Source of the DNA: Bacillus_I endophytica_A
GTDB taxonomy: Bacteria > Bacillota > Bacilli > Bacillales > Bacillaceae_H
Direction of reading: 5' to 3'
Assembly: GCF_026790145.1 (NCBI RefSeq)
Contig: NZ_JALAMS010000009.1
Location: forward strand, 1-64,000
Length of the DNA stretch: 64,000 bases
Part shown: positions 42,680 through 51,819 of the stretch, piece by piece
Position numbering within the stretch: position 1 is the stretch's first letter
How the letters are laid out: each line of letters starts with the position of its first letter
Made by a program: the position numbers and the translations under genes
The notes under the pieces: generated by a model
The model's database searches: none
The model's input: only the letters and a program-made list of their open reading frames with translations
What the model was told of the DNA's origin: nothing

Positions 42680-43615
42680 CTAGTCTCTTAGATTACGCCC
42701 TGTTAATGTTAAAAACACCGTTTCTAAATTAGGCGCTTTTTCTTCCAATGAACTTATTTCTACTTCTGCTTTCAGTAAAGTTTGAATAATTTTATTCAAG
42801 TTTTGAATTTCTACATCTGAATAAATTTTAATTATATTTCCTTCAATGCTTGCACGCTTTACTCCACCAATTTCTTCGATAGATTCACAATTAACATGCA
42901 AGGGATCTTTCACTTCAACCCATAGCTCTTTTACATCTGTAATCAGCGACTTAAGATTTTCTTTTGATCCTTTTGCAATAATTTTGCCATGGTCAACAAT
43001 CGCAATGTTCGTACATAGCGCTTCTACTTCTTCCATATAATGACTTGTGTAAATGATGGTAGAACCTATTTCATTAAGCTTTTTGACTGATTCCAAAATG
43101 TGTTTACGAGACTGAGGATCAATACCAACCGTTGGTTCATCCATAATTAATAGCTTTGGTCGATGTGCAATCGCACATGCAATATTCAGACGGCGTTTCA
43201 TTCCTCCTGAGAAACTTTTCGGAAAACTTTTTGCTTTATCTATAAGCCCTACAAACTCTAAAGCTTCTTCAACACGCTGTTTTAACAAACTTCCTCTTAG
43301 TCCATAAAGTCCAGCGAAGAATTTAATATTTTCACTTGCTGTTAGATTTTCATAAATGGCAATATCTTGCGGAACAATTCCAACATTCATTTTGGCAAAC
43401 TTTCGGTGTTTAGTAATGCTTTTTCCTAAAATCTCAATTTCACCTTCTGTAATTTGCAACAAGCTTGCTATCATATTAATCGTTGTACTTTTTCCAGCTC
43501 CATTCGCTCCAAGCAAACCAAAAATCTCACCTTTTTGGATTGATAAAGACATATTATCAACAGCGATAAAGTCATTAAATTTTCTTGTGACATTTCTCAA
43601 TTCTAAAACGTTCAT
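42680..43615 (-). CDS. lnrL: ABC transporter ATPase, LnrL-like
   Basis: A 311-residue drug-resistance-type ATPase. Walker A GANGAGKST, signature FSGGMKRRLNIACAI, Walker B LLIMDEPTVGIDPQ and switch IIYTSHYMEEVEAL are intact, and a C-terminal regulatory extension of about 90 residues follows. It heads the ABC part of a five-gene locus. A perfect terminator hairpin separates it from the kinase gene upstream, so the ABC genes probably have their own promoter driven by the response regulator. Confidence 0.85.
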   Translation of the reverse strand: MNVLELRNVTRKFNDFIAVDNMSLSIQKGEIFGLLGANGAGKSTTINMIASLLQITEGEIEILGKSITKHRKFAKMNVGIVPQDIAIYENLTASENIKFFAGLYGLRGSLLKQRVEEALEFVGLIDKAKSFPKSFSGGMKRRLNIACAIAHRPKLLIMDEPTVGIDPQSRKHILESVKKLNEIGSTIIYTSHYMEEVEALCTNIAIVDHGKIIAKGSKENLKSLITDVKELWVEVKDPLHVNCESIEEIGGVKRASIEGNIIKIYSDVEIQNLNKIIQTLLKAEVEISSLEEKAPNLETVFLTLTGRNLRD

Positions 43616-43656
43616 ACCATCACCCTTTCAGTTCCTTATCTTTTCTCATTGTAAAT

Positions 43657-43697
43657 AAAAAACATGAACTTCCGTAGTGCAGAAGTTCATGTTTTTT
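43657..43697 (-). terminator. Terminator between the two-component and ABC genes
   Basis: AAAAAACATGAACTTC and GAAGTTCATGTTTTTT form a perfect 16-bp stem around a 9-nt loop. It ends the regulator-kinase transcript. Confidence 0.9.
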
Positions 43698-43735
43698 AGA
43701 TGAGAATATTCACTATTTTTCAGGAAGAAACACAT

Positions 43736-44863
43736 TTAAGATGATAAAGGGAGTAGCGTTGTAACAGAAAAGCCGTTTGATCCATCTACAATAATCTGTC
43801 CGTTTAAAGATGCAGCACGCTCTTCCATTCCCATAATTCCCATTCCTTTTATTACTTTCTCTGCTCCTGTTCCATTGTCTTTTATTCCGGCCTTAACCAC
43901 TTTATTTAACACAGCTACTTCAACTGTAATCTCACTTGCATTGCTATGCTTTAGAGAATTTGTAAGTCCTTCCGCAATATTTTCATACACAATCTTCCAA
44001 TAGATTGGTCCCATTTTATCTAAATCTCCGCTATACAAAAAAGAGGTAGAAACGTTCGTTCGAACGATAAACTCATTAATAAGCGTTTTAAGCTGATTTA
44101 CGCCCATTTGTTCTGAGGGAGGTTTAATTTTTTTTAACGTCAACCTGATACTTTCAATTCCTTCACTGGAAATATTAATAGCATTTTGCAAAAGCTCTTT
44201 TGCTTTTTTTTCATCACGCCCTAGAAGCTGTTTTGAGGCTTCCATCTGAATTAAAGCTCCTGTCATTGCATGCCCGATTTTATCGTGAATTTCTTGAGAA
44301 AGACGATTGCGTTCTTCAAGCTTAAACATATACTGAGATTGCTTTTTCCATTCCTCTTTTTCATGAAGATTTCGCTTTGTATCGTGAAGGTCCTTGCGAA
44401 GATTTAATTCTTTTTGTTCCAAGAAAACAATTCTACTTGTATAGCGAGCTAATATTATAAACGTTAAAAATGTAAAGACAGTCACAAATCCGTATAAAAT
44501 TTGCACATGATACGGAAGAAAAAAGAGAACAATAAGAGCGGCAGGCATACCCCATTCTAGTCTTTTCCTCTGATAAAAAAGAAGTTCGTATATGTTTAAC
44601 GGAAGAAGTAAAAGAAAGAAGATATGAAGCAATGTAGTACTTATAACAAGCACTGTAAGAGATAAAAGCAATACAACAAGCTTCACGTTTCTTTTCTTCA
44701 TAATATAAAGTAAAACATTGAGACAAACATAAAGTAAAAGTGAACATACTACCCATGGAACTTTTTCTCCACCCTCATTTACATACTGGAGGATAAAGTA
44801 CAAGAGCAGTACCGCTTTACTGTATAAAACCCATTCTTCCATTAGCTGTTCTTTTCTAACCAT
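43736..44863 (-). CDS. Sensor histidine kinase, LnrJ/DesK-type (HisKA_3)
   Basis: A 375-residue membrane kinase. About six helices occupy residues 10-145 with no large extracytoplasmic loop, as in intramembrane-sensing kinases. The phosphorylated His is His193 in RLSQEIHDKIGHAMTG. The HATPase domain shows ENIAEGLTNSLKHS (N box) and IKDNGTGAEKVIKGMGIMGM (G boxes). It partners with the NarL-type regulator: the two genes overlap by one base (TAATG). Together with the adjacent ABC transporter this matches LnrJK-LMN, although in B. subtilis the kinase gene comes first. Confidence 0.87.
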   Translation of the reverse strand: MVRKEQLMEEWVLYSKAVLLLYFILQYVNEGGEKVPWVVCSLLLYVCLNVLLYIMKKRNVKLVVLLLSLTVLVISTTLLHIFFLLLLPLNIYELLFYQRKRLEWGMPAALIVLFFLPYHVQILYGFVTVFTFLTFIILARYTSRIVFLEQKELNLRKDLHDTKRNLHEKEEWKKQSQYMFKLEERNRLSQEIHDKIGHAMTGALIQMEASKQLLGRDEKKAKELLQNAINISSEGIESIRLTLKKIKPPSEQMGVNQLKTLINEFIVRTNVSTSFLYSGDLDKMGPIYWKIVYENIAEGLTNSLKHSNASEITVEVAVLNKVVKAGIKDNGTGAEKVIKGMGIMGMEERAASLNGQIIVDGSNGFSVTTLLPLSS

Positions 44864-45501
44864 TAATCTACTTTCCCTGTTAAATAATAGATGGCAATTT
44901 TTGTTCGATGTCCTAAATTACCTTTTGATAAAATCGTACTCACATAATTTGCGATTGTTCCCTCTGACATAAACAGCTTTGCCGCGATTTCTTTATTAGA
45001 AAGTCCTTTTGCAATAAGAGACATAACCATAATTTCTCTTTCTGTAAAAAGATTTTGATCAATTCTTACCTCTTCTTTAGCAGGCTGTAAGTTTGATTTA
45101 ATTTTATCAAGTACAACATCTTGCATAACAGTGTGTCCCATATAAACACTTTTGATAGCATCCCGGATTCGCTCAGGATCGTTGTTTTTTAGTAAATAAC
45201 CACGCGCCCCGTTCCTTATTGCGTCCAATACATATTCATCATCGTCAAACGTTGTGAGAATAAGCGGTTTTACGTTTGTTTTCTCGCTCAACATCTTTGT
45301 TGCTTCAACTCCGTTCATATTAGGCATACGAATATCTAACAGAGCTACATCAGGAGAGTGATGTTCACAATACGCTACAGCTTCTTTTCCATCTACAAAA
45401 AGGCCCACTACATCAAATTCTTCATATGTACTCAAAATAATTTTCATTCCTTCGCGGACGAATGAGTTATCATCTGCAATAATCACCTTAATTTTCTCCA
45501 T
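44863..45501 (-). CDS. NarL/LuxR-family response regulator, LnrK-like
   Basis: A 212-residue regulator. The receiver domain has the acidic pair DD at 10-11, phospho-Asp56 in ALLDIRMPNMNG, and ILTTFDDDEYVLDAIRNGAR with a GYLLKN Lys end. The LuxR HTH spans about 150-205, with LFTEREIMVMSLIAKGLSNK and GTIANYVSTILSKGNLGHRT. It is the first gene of the regulator-kinase pair. Its likely target is the lnrLMN-like operon just downstream. Confidence 0.92.
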   Translation of the reverse strand: MEKIKVIIADDNSFVREGMKIILSTYEEFDVVGLFVDGKEAVAYCEHHSPDVALLDIRMPNMNGVEATKMLSEKTNVKPLILTTFDDDEYVLDAIRNGARGYLLKNNDPERIRDAIKSVYMGHTVMQDVVLDKIKSNLQPAKEEVRIDQNLFTEREIMVMSLIAKGLSNKEIAAKLFMSEGTIANYVSTILSKGNLGHRTKIAIYYLTGKVD

Positions 45502-45796
45502 TTATTTCCCCACTTTTATGCATTTAAGTATTTTTTTGTTTATTATAACACGGTGCTTTATTGTTCATTTTACAAAGTCTTGTTATTTTTTAAAGATTCT
45601 TCGTACATATTAGAAGTAAAACCTCATCATTATAGAGTTATTTTCCATTGCATTCGCTATTACAAAGTTTTTCATTTTGATTACAAAGTGCAAAAATAAA
45701 GCTCAAAGGTTTCTTTTTCTATCGATATGCTTTACAATGCCCACTAGATACTTTTTTAGAAAAGATATCTATTTTTGTTTCAGAAAGGAGAAAGTC

Positions 45797-46573
45797 ATGA
45801 AGAAATTCACGTATCCTCTTATCGCAGGATTATTAGCCGTTACGCTCACTGCATGTGGTTCAAACGATGACAATGCAAGCGATAAATCAAAAGATACTCA
45901 AACTGAACAGCAAACAAGTAAAAAAGATCAAGAAAAACAAATGAAAGAAATGCAAGAAAAGCTTGCTAAACAAAAAGTAGATGAGAAAAAAGTAGTTGCA
46001 ACAGTTAACGGACAAAAAATACTTGGAAGCGACTATAATATGGCTCTCTCTACTTCTCAAAGTCAAATGCAACAATATGGACAAGATCCAACTTCAAAAG
46101 AAGCTGCTAAACAAATAAAGAAACAAACGTTAGATGGTCTAGTCAACCAAGAATTGATTTCTCAAGATGCTGCTAAAAAAGGCTATAAAGCAACAAACGA
46201 AGAAATTCAAAAAGAGCTTGATGAAGTTAAAAAACCTTATAAAACAGATAAAGAATTCAATAAAGCATTAAAAGAAGCTGATTTAAGTTTAGATGACTTG
46301 AAGGCTCAAATTAGTGACGTTGTTCAAACGAACAAATATGTGGAAAAAGAAATCCCTAAAGGAACAGTAACAGACAAACAGATTCAAGATACTTATGATC
46401 AACAAGTACAACAGCTGAAGCAAAGCGATAGTAAGCAACAGCAAGAAGTTCCAAAATTAGAGGATGTAAAACCTCAAATTAAACAAAGCCTTGAAGAACA
46501 AAATCAGCAAGAAAACTTGATGAACAAAGTGAATGAACTGAAAAAAGACGGAAAAGTAGATGTTAAGATATAA
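45797..46573 (+). CDS. SurA-N/PrsA-like lipoprotein lacking a PPIase domain
   Basis: A 258-residue lipoprotein. The lipobox LTAC lies near residue 20. After a charged linker, a SurA N-terminal chaperone domain runs from VVATVNGQKILGSDYNMALS through KKQTLDGLVNQELISQDAAK to about 190. PrsA proteins carry a parvulin prolyl-isomerase domain before the final helices. Here only about 20 residues (QQLKQSDSKQQQEVPKLEDV) join the N-domain to the C-terminal helix, so the isomerase domain is absent. It is probably a holdase for exported proteins. The start at 45797 follows AAAGGAGAAAG. Confidence 0.85.
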   Translation: MKKFTYPLIAGLLAVTLTACGSNDDNASDKSKDTQTEQQTSKKDQEKQMKEMQEKLAKQKVDEKKVVATVNGQKILGSDYNMALSTSQSQMQQYGQDPTSKEAAKQIKKQTLDGLVNQELISQDAAKKGYKATNEEIQKELDEVKKPYKTDKEFNKALKEADLSLDDLKAQISDVVQTNKYVEKEIPKGTVTDKQIQDTYDQQVQQLKQSDSKQQQEVPKLEDVKPQIKQSLEEQNQQENLMNKVNELKKDGKVDVKI

Positions 46574-46605
46574 AAAACCAGCCTAACGGCTGGTTTTTTA
46601 TAATT
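46571..46605. terminator. Bidirectional terminator
   Basis: AAAAAACCAGCC and GGCTGGTTTTTT flank TAAC. It overlaps the stop region of the convergent ABC permease gene. Confidence 0.88.
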
Positions 46606-48349
46606 TTCGGCTTATGGAGTTTTTCTTAAAACGAACGTTTCCTTTGTTTTCAACAAATTTAATATCGACGCCTCCATCCATCCGTTTTCCTGCAATCATC
46701 ACCATAAAGTACGTAACAAAGCACGAGATGACAATCAAACTAATAAATCCTATTGAAATGCCAAGTGGAGTTGATTGGCGCTTTAAGTCCAATAAAAAAG
46801 CGGAGTTATCGACAATAAAAGAGAAAAAGCCCCTTGTTTCACCTTTTAAACTTTCAACAAGCTTTATCGCTTCTGTTGGAACGATTAATAAAACGAACGG
46901 CACAAACATCAACAAAAGATAAGCGTAAGACAGGAGTAAAAGAAAAAGACTTGAAATTACACTGTTACGCTGCTGAGGACTGTTTGGATTGTACCTCGCT
47001 CCTATGGTTCCGATCCAAATTCCAATGGAACTAATGCCAAGCGCTACAAATGCATTCATAATCAGTACAATAAGATGATAATGAATCGGCCAGCTTAAGA
47101 AAATTCCAGCAACACCTTCAAGGAATGATAAAATTCCAAACGGTAAAAACCAGCTAATCCAAAGCTTTCCGAGAGCCACTTGAACCCCTGTAACAGGCAG
47201 AACACTAAGCATCCAAGCTGCAGGGCCTTCTCTTCCGATAGAGGCAGCTGCTAGACTTCCTGTAAACACAGCATAAATAAATAAAAACGCACCTTGAACA
47301 ATCACCAATGTAAGCTCTGTATTTTGAATAAGAATTTTTAGCCCCTCTCCATTATTCATAAAAGCAATTATAGGGAAGATTAAAAAGAACCCAAGAGGCA
47401 TAAATATCATCCATTCCCTTAAATCTCTTGATATGGCCTTCCATTCCTTTAAACCTAGTGCCATAACAGGATGTCGCACAGCACCTGAACTTTTGGCTTT
47501 CTTGCTTTTTTTCTTTTTCCTTGACCCTTCACTAAGTCGAATCCACCCTGTTCTGAATCCTTTTTCAACAAGAAGTGAGGAAAGAAAAAAGAAAATAACA
47601 GCCTGAAGAAGAAGGAAGAAAAGCGGCAGAAGAAAATCGATGCTTCCAACTCTAGCCTGAAAAAGCGCTTCTCCTCCAAGACTCATTGGTGTCCAGTTCG
47701 GAAACTGATAATTCTCGATCATATTGGCCCCTCTTGAAGAATCGTTCAAAAGATTTGGAAGCTGAAACAAGACATAAACAAGCAATCCAGATAAAGCACT
47801 CATAACAGTCATAAGTTCGTTTGCACGAGAAGGAGGCACAATCTGAATAAGTCCAAGATTAAATAAATAAGCAATTGATAATCCAATCAACACAATGCTT
47901 GCTCCCACAACAAAGGCAACAAAATAAAATAAAATGGATACATTTCCGTGAATCCCAAATGTTAAAGCTGGAATAAAAAACAACAGGAAAACAAGTAGTG
48001 GAATCCCTACAATGCTTTGAATATACTTGACCCAAAAAATCGTTTTCGTAGGAATTGGCATTGTAAATAGGAATTGAAGGTCAATTGCTGAATAAAGATT
48101 TTTAAACACTTGAGGAATTCCCATTAATAAAATGAATGATAACATTGCTAATAAAATATACGGTAAAAAACTTTCGAACAACCCATCTGGTAGGTTCGAA
48201 GCAAGGCTCCACGTAAGCCGCGCTAAAATGATCATTAATACGAGAATGAACAAAGCGGATATTCCGTATGTAAAAGCGCCTTTTGCTCCTTGAGATCGTA
48301 TGCTATTAAAAAGCATGCGCTGCTGAACTTTAAGCATCTCTTTCATCAT
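46598..48349 (-). CDS. ABC exporter membrane subunit
   Basis: A 583-residue protein with about 14 hydrophobic segments and a basic cytoplasmic loop near 285 (LSEGSRKKKKSKKAKSSG). It resembles large 'putative ABC exporter' permeases of Firmicutes that pair with a single ATPase. Its ATG overlaps the ATPase stop codon by four bases. The substrate is unknown. No regulator is adjacent. Confidence 0.8.
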   Translation of the reverse strand: MMKEMLKVQQRMLFNSIRSQGAKGAFTYGISALFILVLMIILARLTWSLASNLPDGLFESFLPYILLAMLSFILLMGIPQVFKNLYSAIDLQFLFTMPIPTKTIFWVKYIQSIVGIPLLVFLLFFIPALTFGIHGNVSILFYFVAFVVGASIVLIGLSIAYLFNLGLIQIVPPSRANELMTVMSALSGLLVYVLFQLPNLLNDSSRGANMIENYQFPNWTPMSLGGEALFQARVGSIDFLLPLFFLLLQAVIFFFLSSLLVEKGFRTGWIRLSEGSRKKKKSKKAKSSGAVRHPVMALGLKEWKAISRDLREWMIFMPLGFFLIFPIIAFMNNGEGLKILIQNTELTLVIVQGAFLFIYAVFTGSLAAASIGREGPAAWMLSVLPVTGVQVALGKLWISWFLPFGILSFLEGVAGIFLSWPIHYHLIVLIMNAFVALGISSIGIWIGTIGARYNPNSPQQRNSVISSLFLLLLSYAYLLLMFVPFVLLIVPTEAIKLVESLKGETRGFFSFIVDNSAFLLDLKRQSTPLGISIGFISLIVISCFVTYFMVMIAGKRMDGGVDIKFVENKGNVRFKKNSISRKL

Positions 48350-49134
48350 GAAGCATCATCCTCATCTTTTGAAATTTCGGCTATAAGTGCTTCCCCTTCT
48401 TTACCACCTGTTAGCTCTAAGAAAATATCTTCAAGCGTTGCTCCTTCTCTGCCTCCTTGCTCGCGGAGTTCTTTCATCGTTCCAAGGGCAATAAGCTCTC
48501 CTCCTAAAATAATTCCGACTCTATCACACATCACTTCTGCAATTTCTAAAATATGCGTTGATACAAAAACCGTTGTTCCTTCATCACATATTTTTCGCAA
48601 ATAGTTTTTTAACACTTTTGCACTTTTGGGATCAAGACCAACTGTAGGTTCATCTAAAAATAAAACATCTGGCTTATGAATAAGAGCGCCGCACAAGGCA
48701 ATCTTTTGCTTCATTCCATGTGAATATCCTTCTGTAAGCTCATCTGCACGATGTTTTAAATCAAACAAGTTTAATAGTTTTTCAGCTCGCTGTCTAAACC
48801 TATCTTCTGGAACTTGATAAACAGAAGCGAAAAACTCTAAAAATTCCCATCCTGTTAACTTCGGATAAAGGTTAGGCTGATCTGGAACGTAAGCGATCTT
48901 TTTCTTTGCCTCAATTGGTGATGTCCATATATTTGTTCCTCCAATTACAGCCTTTCCGCTTGACGGTTCTAACAGACCTGTCATCATCTTAATCGTGGTC
49001 GTTTTCCCTGCTCCATTCGGACCAAGAAAGCCAAATAACTCTCCTTTTTTCACAGCTAAATTTAACGGTTTCAAAGCTTCGAATTTCCCATACTTCTTCT
49101 GTAGATTTTGAACCTCTAATGCAAACTCACTCAT
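48346..49134 (-). CDS. ABC exporter ATPase
   Basis: A 262-residue ATPase with Walker A GPNGAGKTT, Q-loop IAYVPDQPNLYPKLTG, signature YSHGMKQKIALCGAL (H in place of the second G-like residue of LSGGQ), Walker B VLFLDEPTVGLDPKSAK and switch His in VFVSTHILEIAEVM. It works with the permease encoded directly downstream. It resembles ATPases of EcsA/YxlF-like exporters. Confidence 0.87.
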   Translation of the reverse strand: MSEFALEVQNLQKKYGKFEALKPLNLAVKKGELFGFLGPNGAGKTTTIKMMTGLLEPSSGKAVIGGTNIWTSPIEAKKKIAYVPDQPNLYPKLTGWEFLEFFASVYQVPEDRFRQRAEKLLNLFDLKHRADELTEGYSHGMKQKIALCGALIHKPDVLFLDEPTVGLDPKSAKVLKNYLRKICDEGTTVFVSTHILEIAEVMCDRVGIILGGELIALGTMKELREQGGREGATLEDIFLELTGGKEGEALIAEISKDEDDAS

Positions 49135-49227
49135 TAGGGACCAGCTCCTTCTAAAAAAAACTTATTTTTACATATTTACCCATAACTATCGTAACATGCA
49201 TTTCTTCTTTCCTACAACAGAAGACAG

Positions 49228-49263
49228 TAAAAAAGCTCTCCATTTTATTGGAGAGCTTTTCCT
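49228..49263. terminator. Terminator after the ECF sigma gene
   Basis: AAAAGCTCTCC and GGAGAGCTTTT flank ATTTTATT, adjacent to the sigma factor stop codon at 49263. Confidence 0.87.
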
Positions 49264-49769
49264 TACTGAGATTCTTTTGTACTTCGCAATTTCTTTAATG
49301 CTCTGCATAACGTTACTTTCACTTTACTTTTCGGCCATGAAAGCAACGCAGAAGTTTCATCAAGGGAAAGCCCTTGAATCTTACGCATCATAACGACCGA
49401 TTTATAAGAAGGTTTTAGCATATTTACCGCTTGAACCAGTTCTTTTGATGCTTCTCTTATTGAAACAACTTCTTCTGTTGAAGGAGCAGGAAAATAGCTA
49501 AACTTCATGTTTGCTTCTGTTTTATCTTTTGTTGTTTCTCTTCTTAAAAAGTCAATGGCTAAATTATGAGCAACTCTATAGAGCCATTTCTGTGGTTTTT
49601 TAACAGCTTCAAGTGATTCAATATGCTGAAAAGCTTTGACAAATGTCTCTTGAATAATATCTTCTGCTTGGTAAGCATCTTTTACAATCGTGCGTACATA
49701 TCGGCATAAATCATGGCGATATTGCTCATACCAAACTGTCATAAGCTGTGACGGTGTAGAATGTGTCAC
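49263..49769 (-). CDS. ECF-type RNA polymerase sigma factor
   Basis: A 168-residue sigma-70 family factor with regions 2 and 4 only. Region 2: YEQYRHDLCRYVRTIVKDAY, then EDIIQETFVKAFQHIESLEA and KWLYRVAHNLAIDFLRRE. Region 4: LKPSYKSVVMMRKIQGLSLD and KSKVKVTLCRALKKLRS. No anti-sigma gene follows; the next element is a terminator. It is the last gene after a GntR-ATPase-permease set, with only 28 bp to the permease, so it is probably co-expressed with it. The signal might come from the permease's large extracytoplasmic domain (inference). Confidence 0.9.
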   Translation of the reverse strand: MTHSTPSQLMTVWYEQYRHDLCRYVRTIVKDAYQAEDIIQETFVKAFQHIESLEAVKKPQKWLYRVAHNLAIDFLRRETTKDKTEANMKFSYFPAPSTEEVVSIREASKELVQAVNMLKPSYKSVVMMRKIQGLSLDETSALLSWPKSKVKVTLCRALKKLRSTKESQ

Positions 49770-49797
49770 GACTCCTCTCCTCTCTTATTCTCTTTTT

Positions 49798-51819
49798 CTA
49801 GTTTAGTTGCTTTTTAATGTCATTTGGTAAGTCTTCATATTGAACATTTACTTCATAATTAGAACGTCCATTTTTTGATACGAAATCTATGCTATATTCC
49901 AAACCTTTATCAGAGCTTAATTTAATAAGCTGATTAATTTTATCTTTATCTGTAATTTCCTCTGTTGAAGCAATTTCTTCGTGAGATCCATTAATGTTAT
50001 ATTTCTTCACAACCACATAATCAAACTCTTCTGCTTTTGGCACAACTTTATCATAGAGATGGTGTGCTTTAAGCCATTTTATAGTTTTCGTAAACGTAAG
50101 AGGAATCTGATCCGTTCGCATACGATCTTTTCCAGTTATAAATTCTGTATTAATTAACATCCCTTTTCCTCTTATAATATCTCCATATGTTTGTGCTCTT
50201 GCATCTTGTTTCATAAGATTGAACAATTCTTTAACATCATTTGAATCAGAAATTACTTCTTGTTTCTCTATAAAACCTATACCGTTTGTTAGAATAATTT
50301 GCTGAACTTCATTTTCTTTCAAACTTAAAGCAGGATAAAGGTTTTCTTTATATTCATCAGATTCTACGATTGGTTTGTATACATTATCATATTTATTATT
50401 TGGTAAACTATACTGACGCATAACGTGACTTCCATCTTTTAGCTCATAAACGAAAATCACCATATTATCCCGGCTGTTATGCAGCGATTGCAGCTTTTCC
50501 TTATCATTTACAATAGACTTGTGAAGCGTAATCACATTGTTAATATCATTTTTATTTTTAAAGAACTCTCTTTTATAATATCTTCTTGCTTCAGCTTCAG
50601 AATTAAATTCTCCGTTTTTAATCGATTCTTCAATATATCTGTTAAACTCGTTATCATTAGCTAAAAGAGTTTCTATATCAACATATTCTGAGCTTACATA
50701 AACACGTTTAATTTCATTGCTTTTCGGAACATGATTTTCATATCCGAAGACATCCAAATTAAGTGTAAACATTATAATAAAAGCAGCAATGGCAAAACCA
50801 ATATATCCTTTCCATTTCGAAAAGATACGCCATGTTTTTTCTAAAATCATGGTTCCTATAATATAACCAATTAAAGAACCTATAATAAGCCCTACAATAA
50901 GCCATTTTATATCTTCCTGATTGCTCCAAAAGTAAACTCCACCTACTAACATAAAACAAGTAGTGACCCCGTATTTAAATACAGGTCGAAGTGGCCTCAC
51001 AACGATAGCCTGTGTAGCTGCTTCTGTCTTTCTATGTCTGTATATGAGTAGAGCAACAATGTAGAAGAAAACCATTAGTAAAATATAAATACACCATTCT
51101 AATAAAGAAAGGGGACCATCTGTTATATTCGCCATTCGCTCTATAGGAAAAATTTTAGAAGAATATCCACTCTGTACGAGTTCAGAAGAAAATCCGAAAA
51201 GAAACAGATCCTCATACTGTAAGATAATCATAAAAATCCCAATTGGCAGTATAAACATAATATAAGTTAGTGCTCCCTGAAGAAGGGACATCCCTGTGAA
51301 CATAGCAACAAACGTGCTACCTGCAAATACAAACAGGTTAAATAGAAGCAAAGTAACAAACCAAAGTGATAGACTTTTAAAAGAATAGGCTGTTCCTAGA
51401 TCATATCCTTGTCCAATTCCAAACATAATAAAGGTATCTATTAATAGTGGCAAGAGTAATAGTAAACTACCTGTTAACATTCGCTGATGAAATAGAGTAC
51501 TTCTCTTCATTGGTAAACTGTGAATATAATTGGCTGCCATTTTTGTATGAAGATAACGAAATAAAAAGATGGATAACACAACAGGAACAGTAAAAGTTAA
51601 TAAAACGTGAGCACTATCCAACTCAAAGAAGTTTATCACTCGACTTCGCATATAGGATTGGGGCTCTAAGACGGATTTACGATATTCTTCAACTTTAAGT
51701 AATGTTTGCAACGGTCCAACCGCTACAAGCAACAGAAAATATACAATCCCAATCCATCCAACACTTCGTAAATCTTGAACAAAAATCCCTTTATTAAACA
51801 AGGAGGTTTTCTGCCGCAT
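49798..51819 (-). CDS. ABC permease with large C-terminal extracytoplasmic domain
   Basis: A 673-residue membrane protein. About ten helices fill residues 1-365 and the last is YIGFAIAAFIIMFTLNLDVF. After it come about 300 residues with no further helix, predicted to lie outside the cell (VYVSSEYVDIETLLANDNEF, YYKREFFKNKNDINNVITLH). It pairs with the ATPase whose gene overlaps it by 26 bp. In B. subtilis the YtrBCDEF system responds to cell-wall antibiotics; this looks like a shorter variant. The start at 51819 follows GGGAGGTGTT; in-frame Met codons further upstream lie inside the ATPase gene. Confidence 0.78.
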   Translation of the reverse strand: MRQKTSLFNKGIFVQDLRSVGWIGIVYFLLLVAVGPLQTLLKVEEYRKSVLEPQSYMRSRVINFFELDSAHVLLTFTVPVVLSIFLFRYLHTKMAANYIHSLPMKRSTLFHQRMLTGSLLLLLPLLIDTFIMFGIGQGYDLGTAYSFKSLSLWFVTLLLFNLFVFAGSTFVAMFTGMSLLQGALTYIMFILPIGIFMIILQYEDLFLFGFSSELVQSGYSSKIFPIERMANITDGPLSLLEWCIYILLMVFFYIVALLIYRHRKTEAATQAIVVRPLRPVFKYGVTTCFMLVGGVYFWSNQEDIKWLIVGLIIGSLIGYIIGTMILEKTWRIFSKWKGYIGFAIAAFIIMFTLNLDVFGYENHVPKSNEIKRVYVSSEYVDIETLLANDNEFNRYIEESIKNGEFNSEAEARRYYKREFFKNKNDINNVITLHKSIVNDKEKLQSLHNSRDNMVIFVYELKDGSHVMRQYSLPNNKYDNVYKPIVESDEYKENLYPALSLKENEVQQIILTNGIGFIEKQEVISDSNDVKELFNLMKQDARAQTYGDIIRGKGMLINTEFITGKDRMRTDQIPLTFTKTIKWLKAHHLYDKVVPKAEEFDYVVVKKYNINGSHEEIASTEEITDKDKINQLIKLSSDKGLEYSIDFVSKNGRSNYEVNVQYEDLPNDIKKQLN

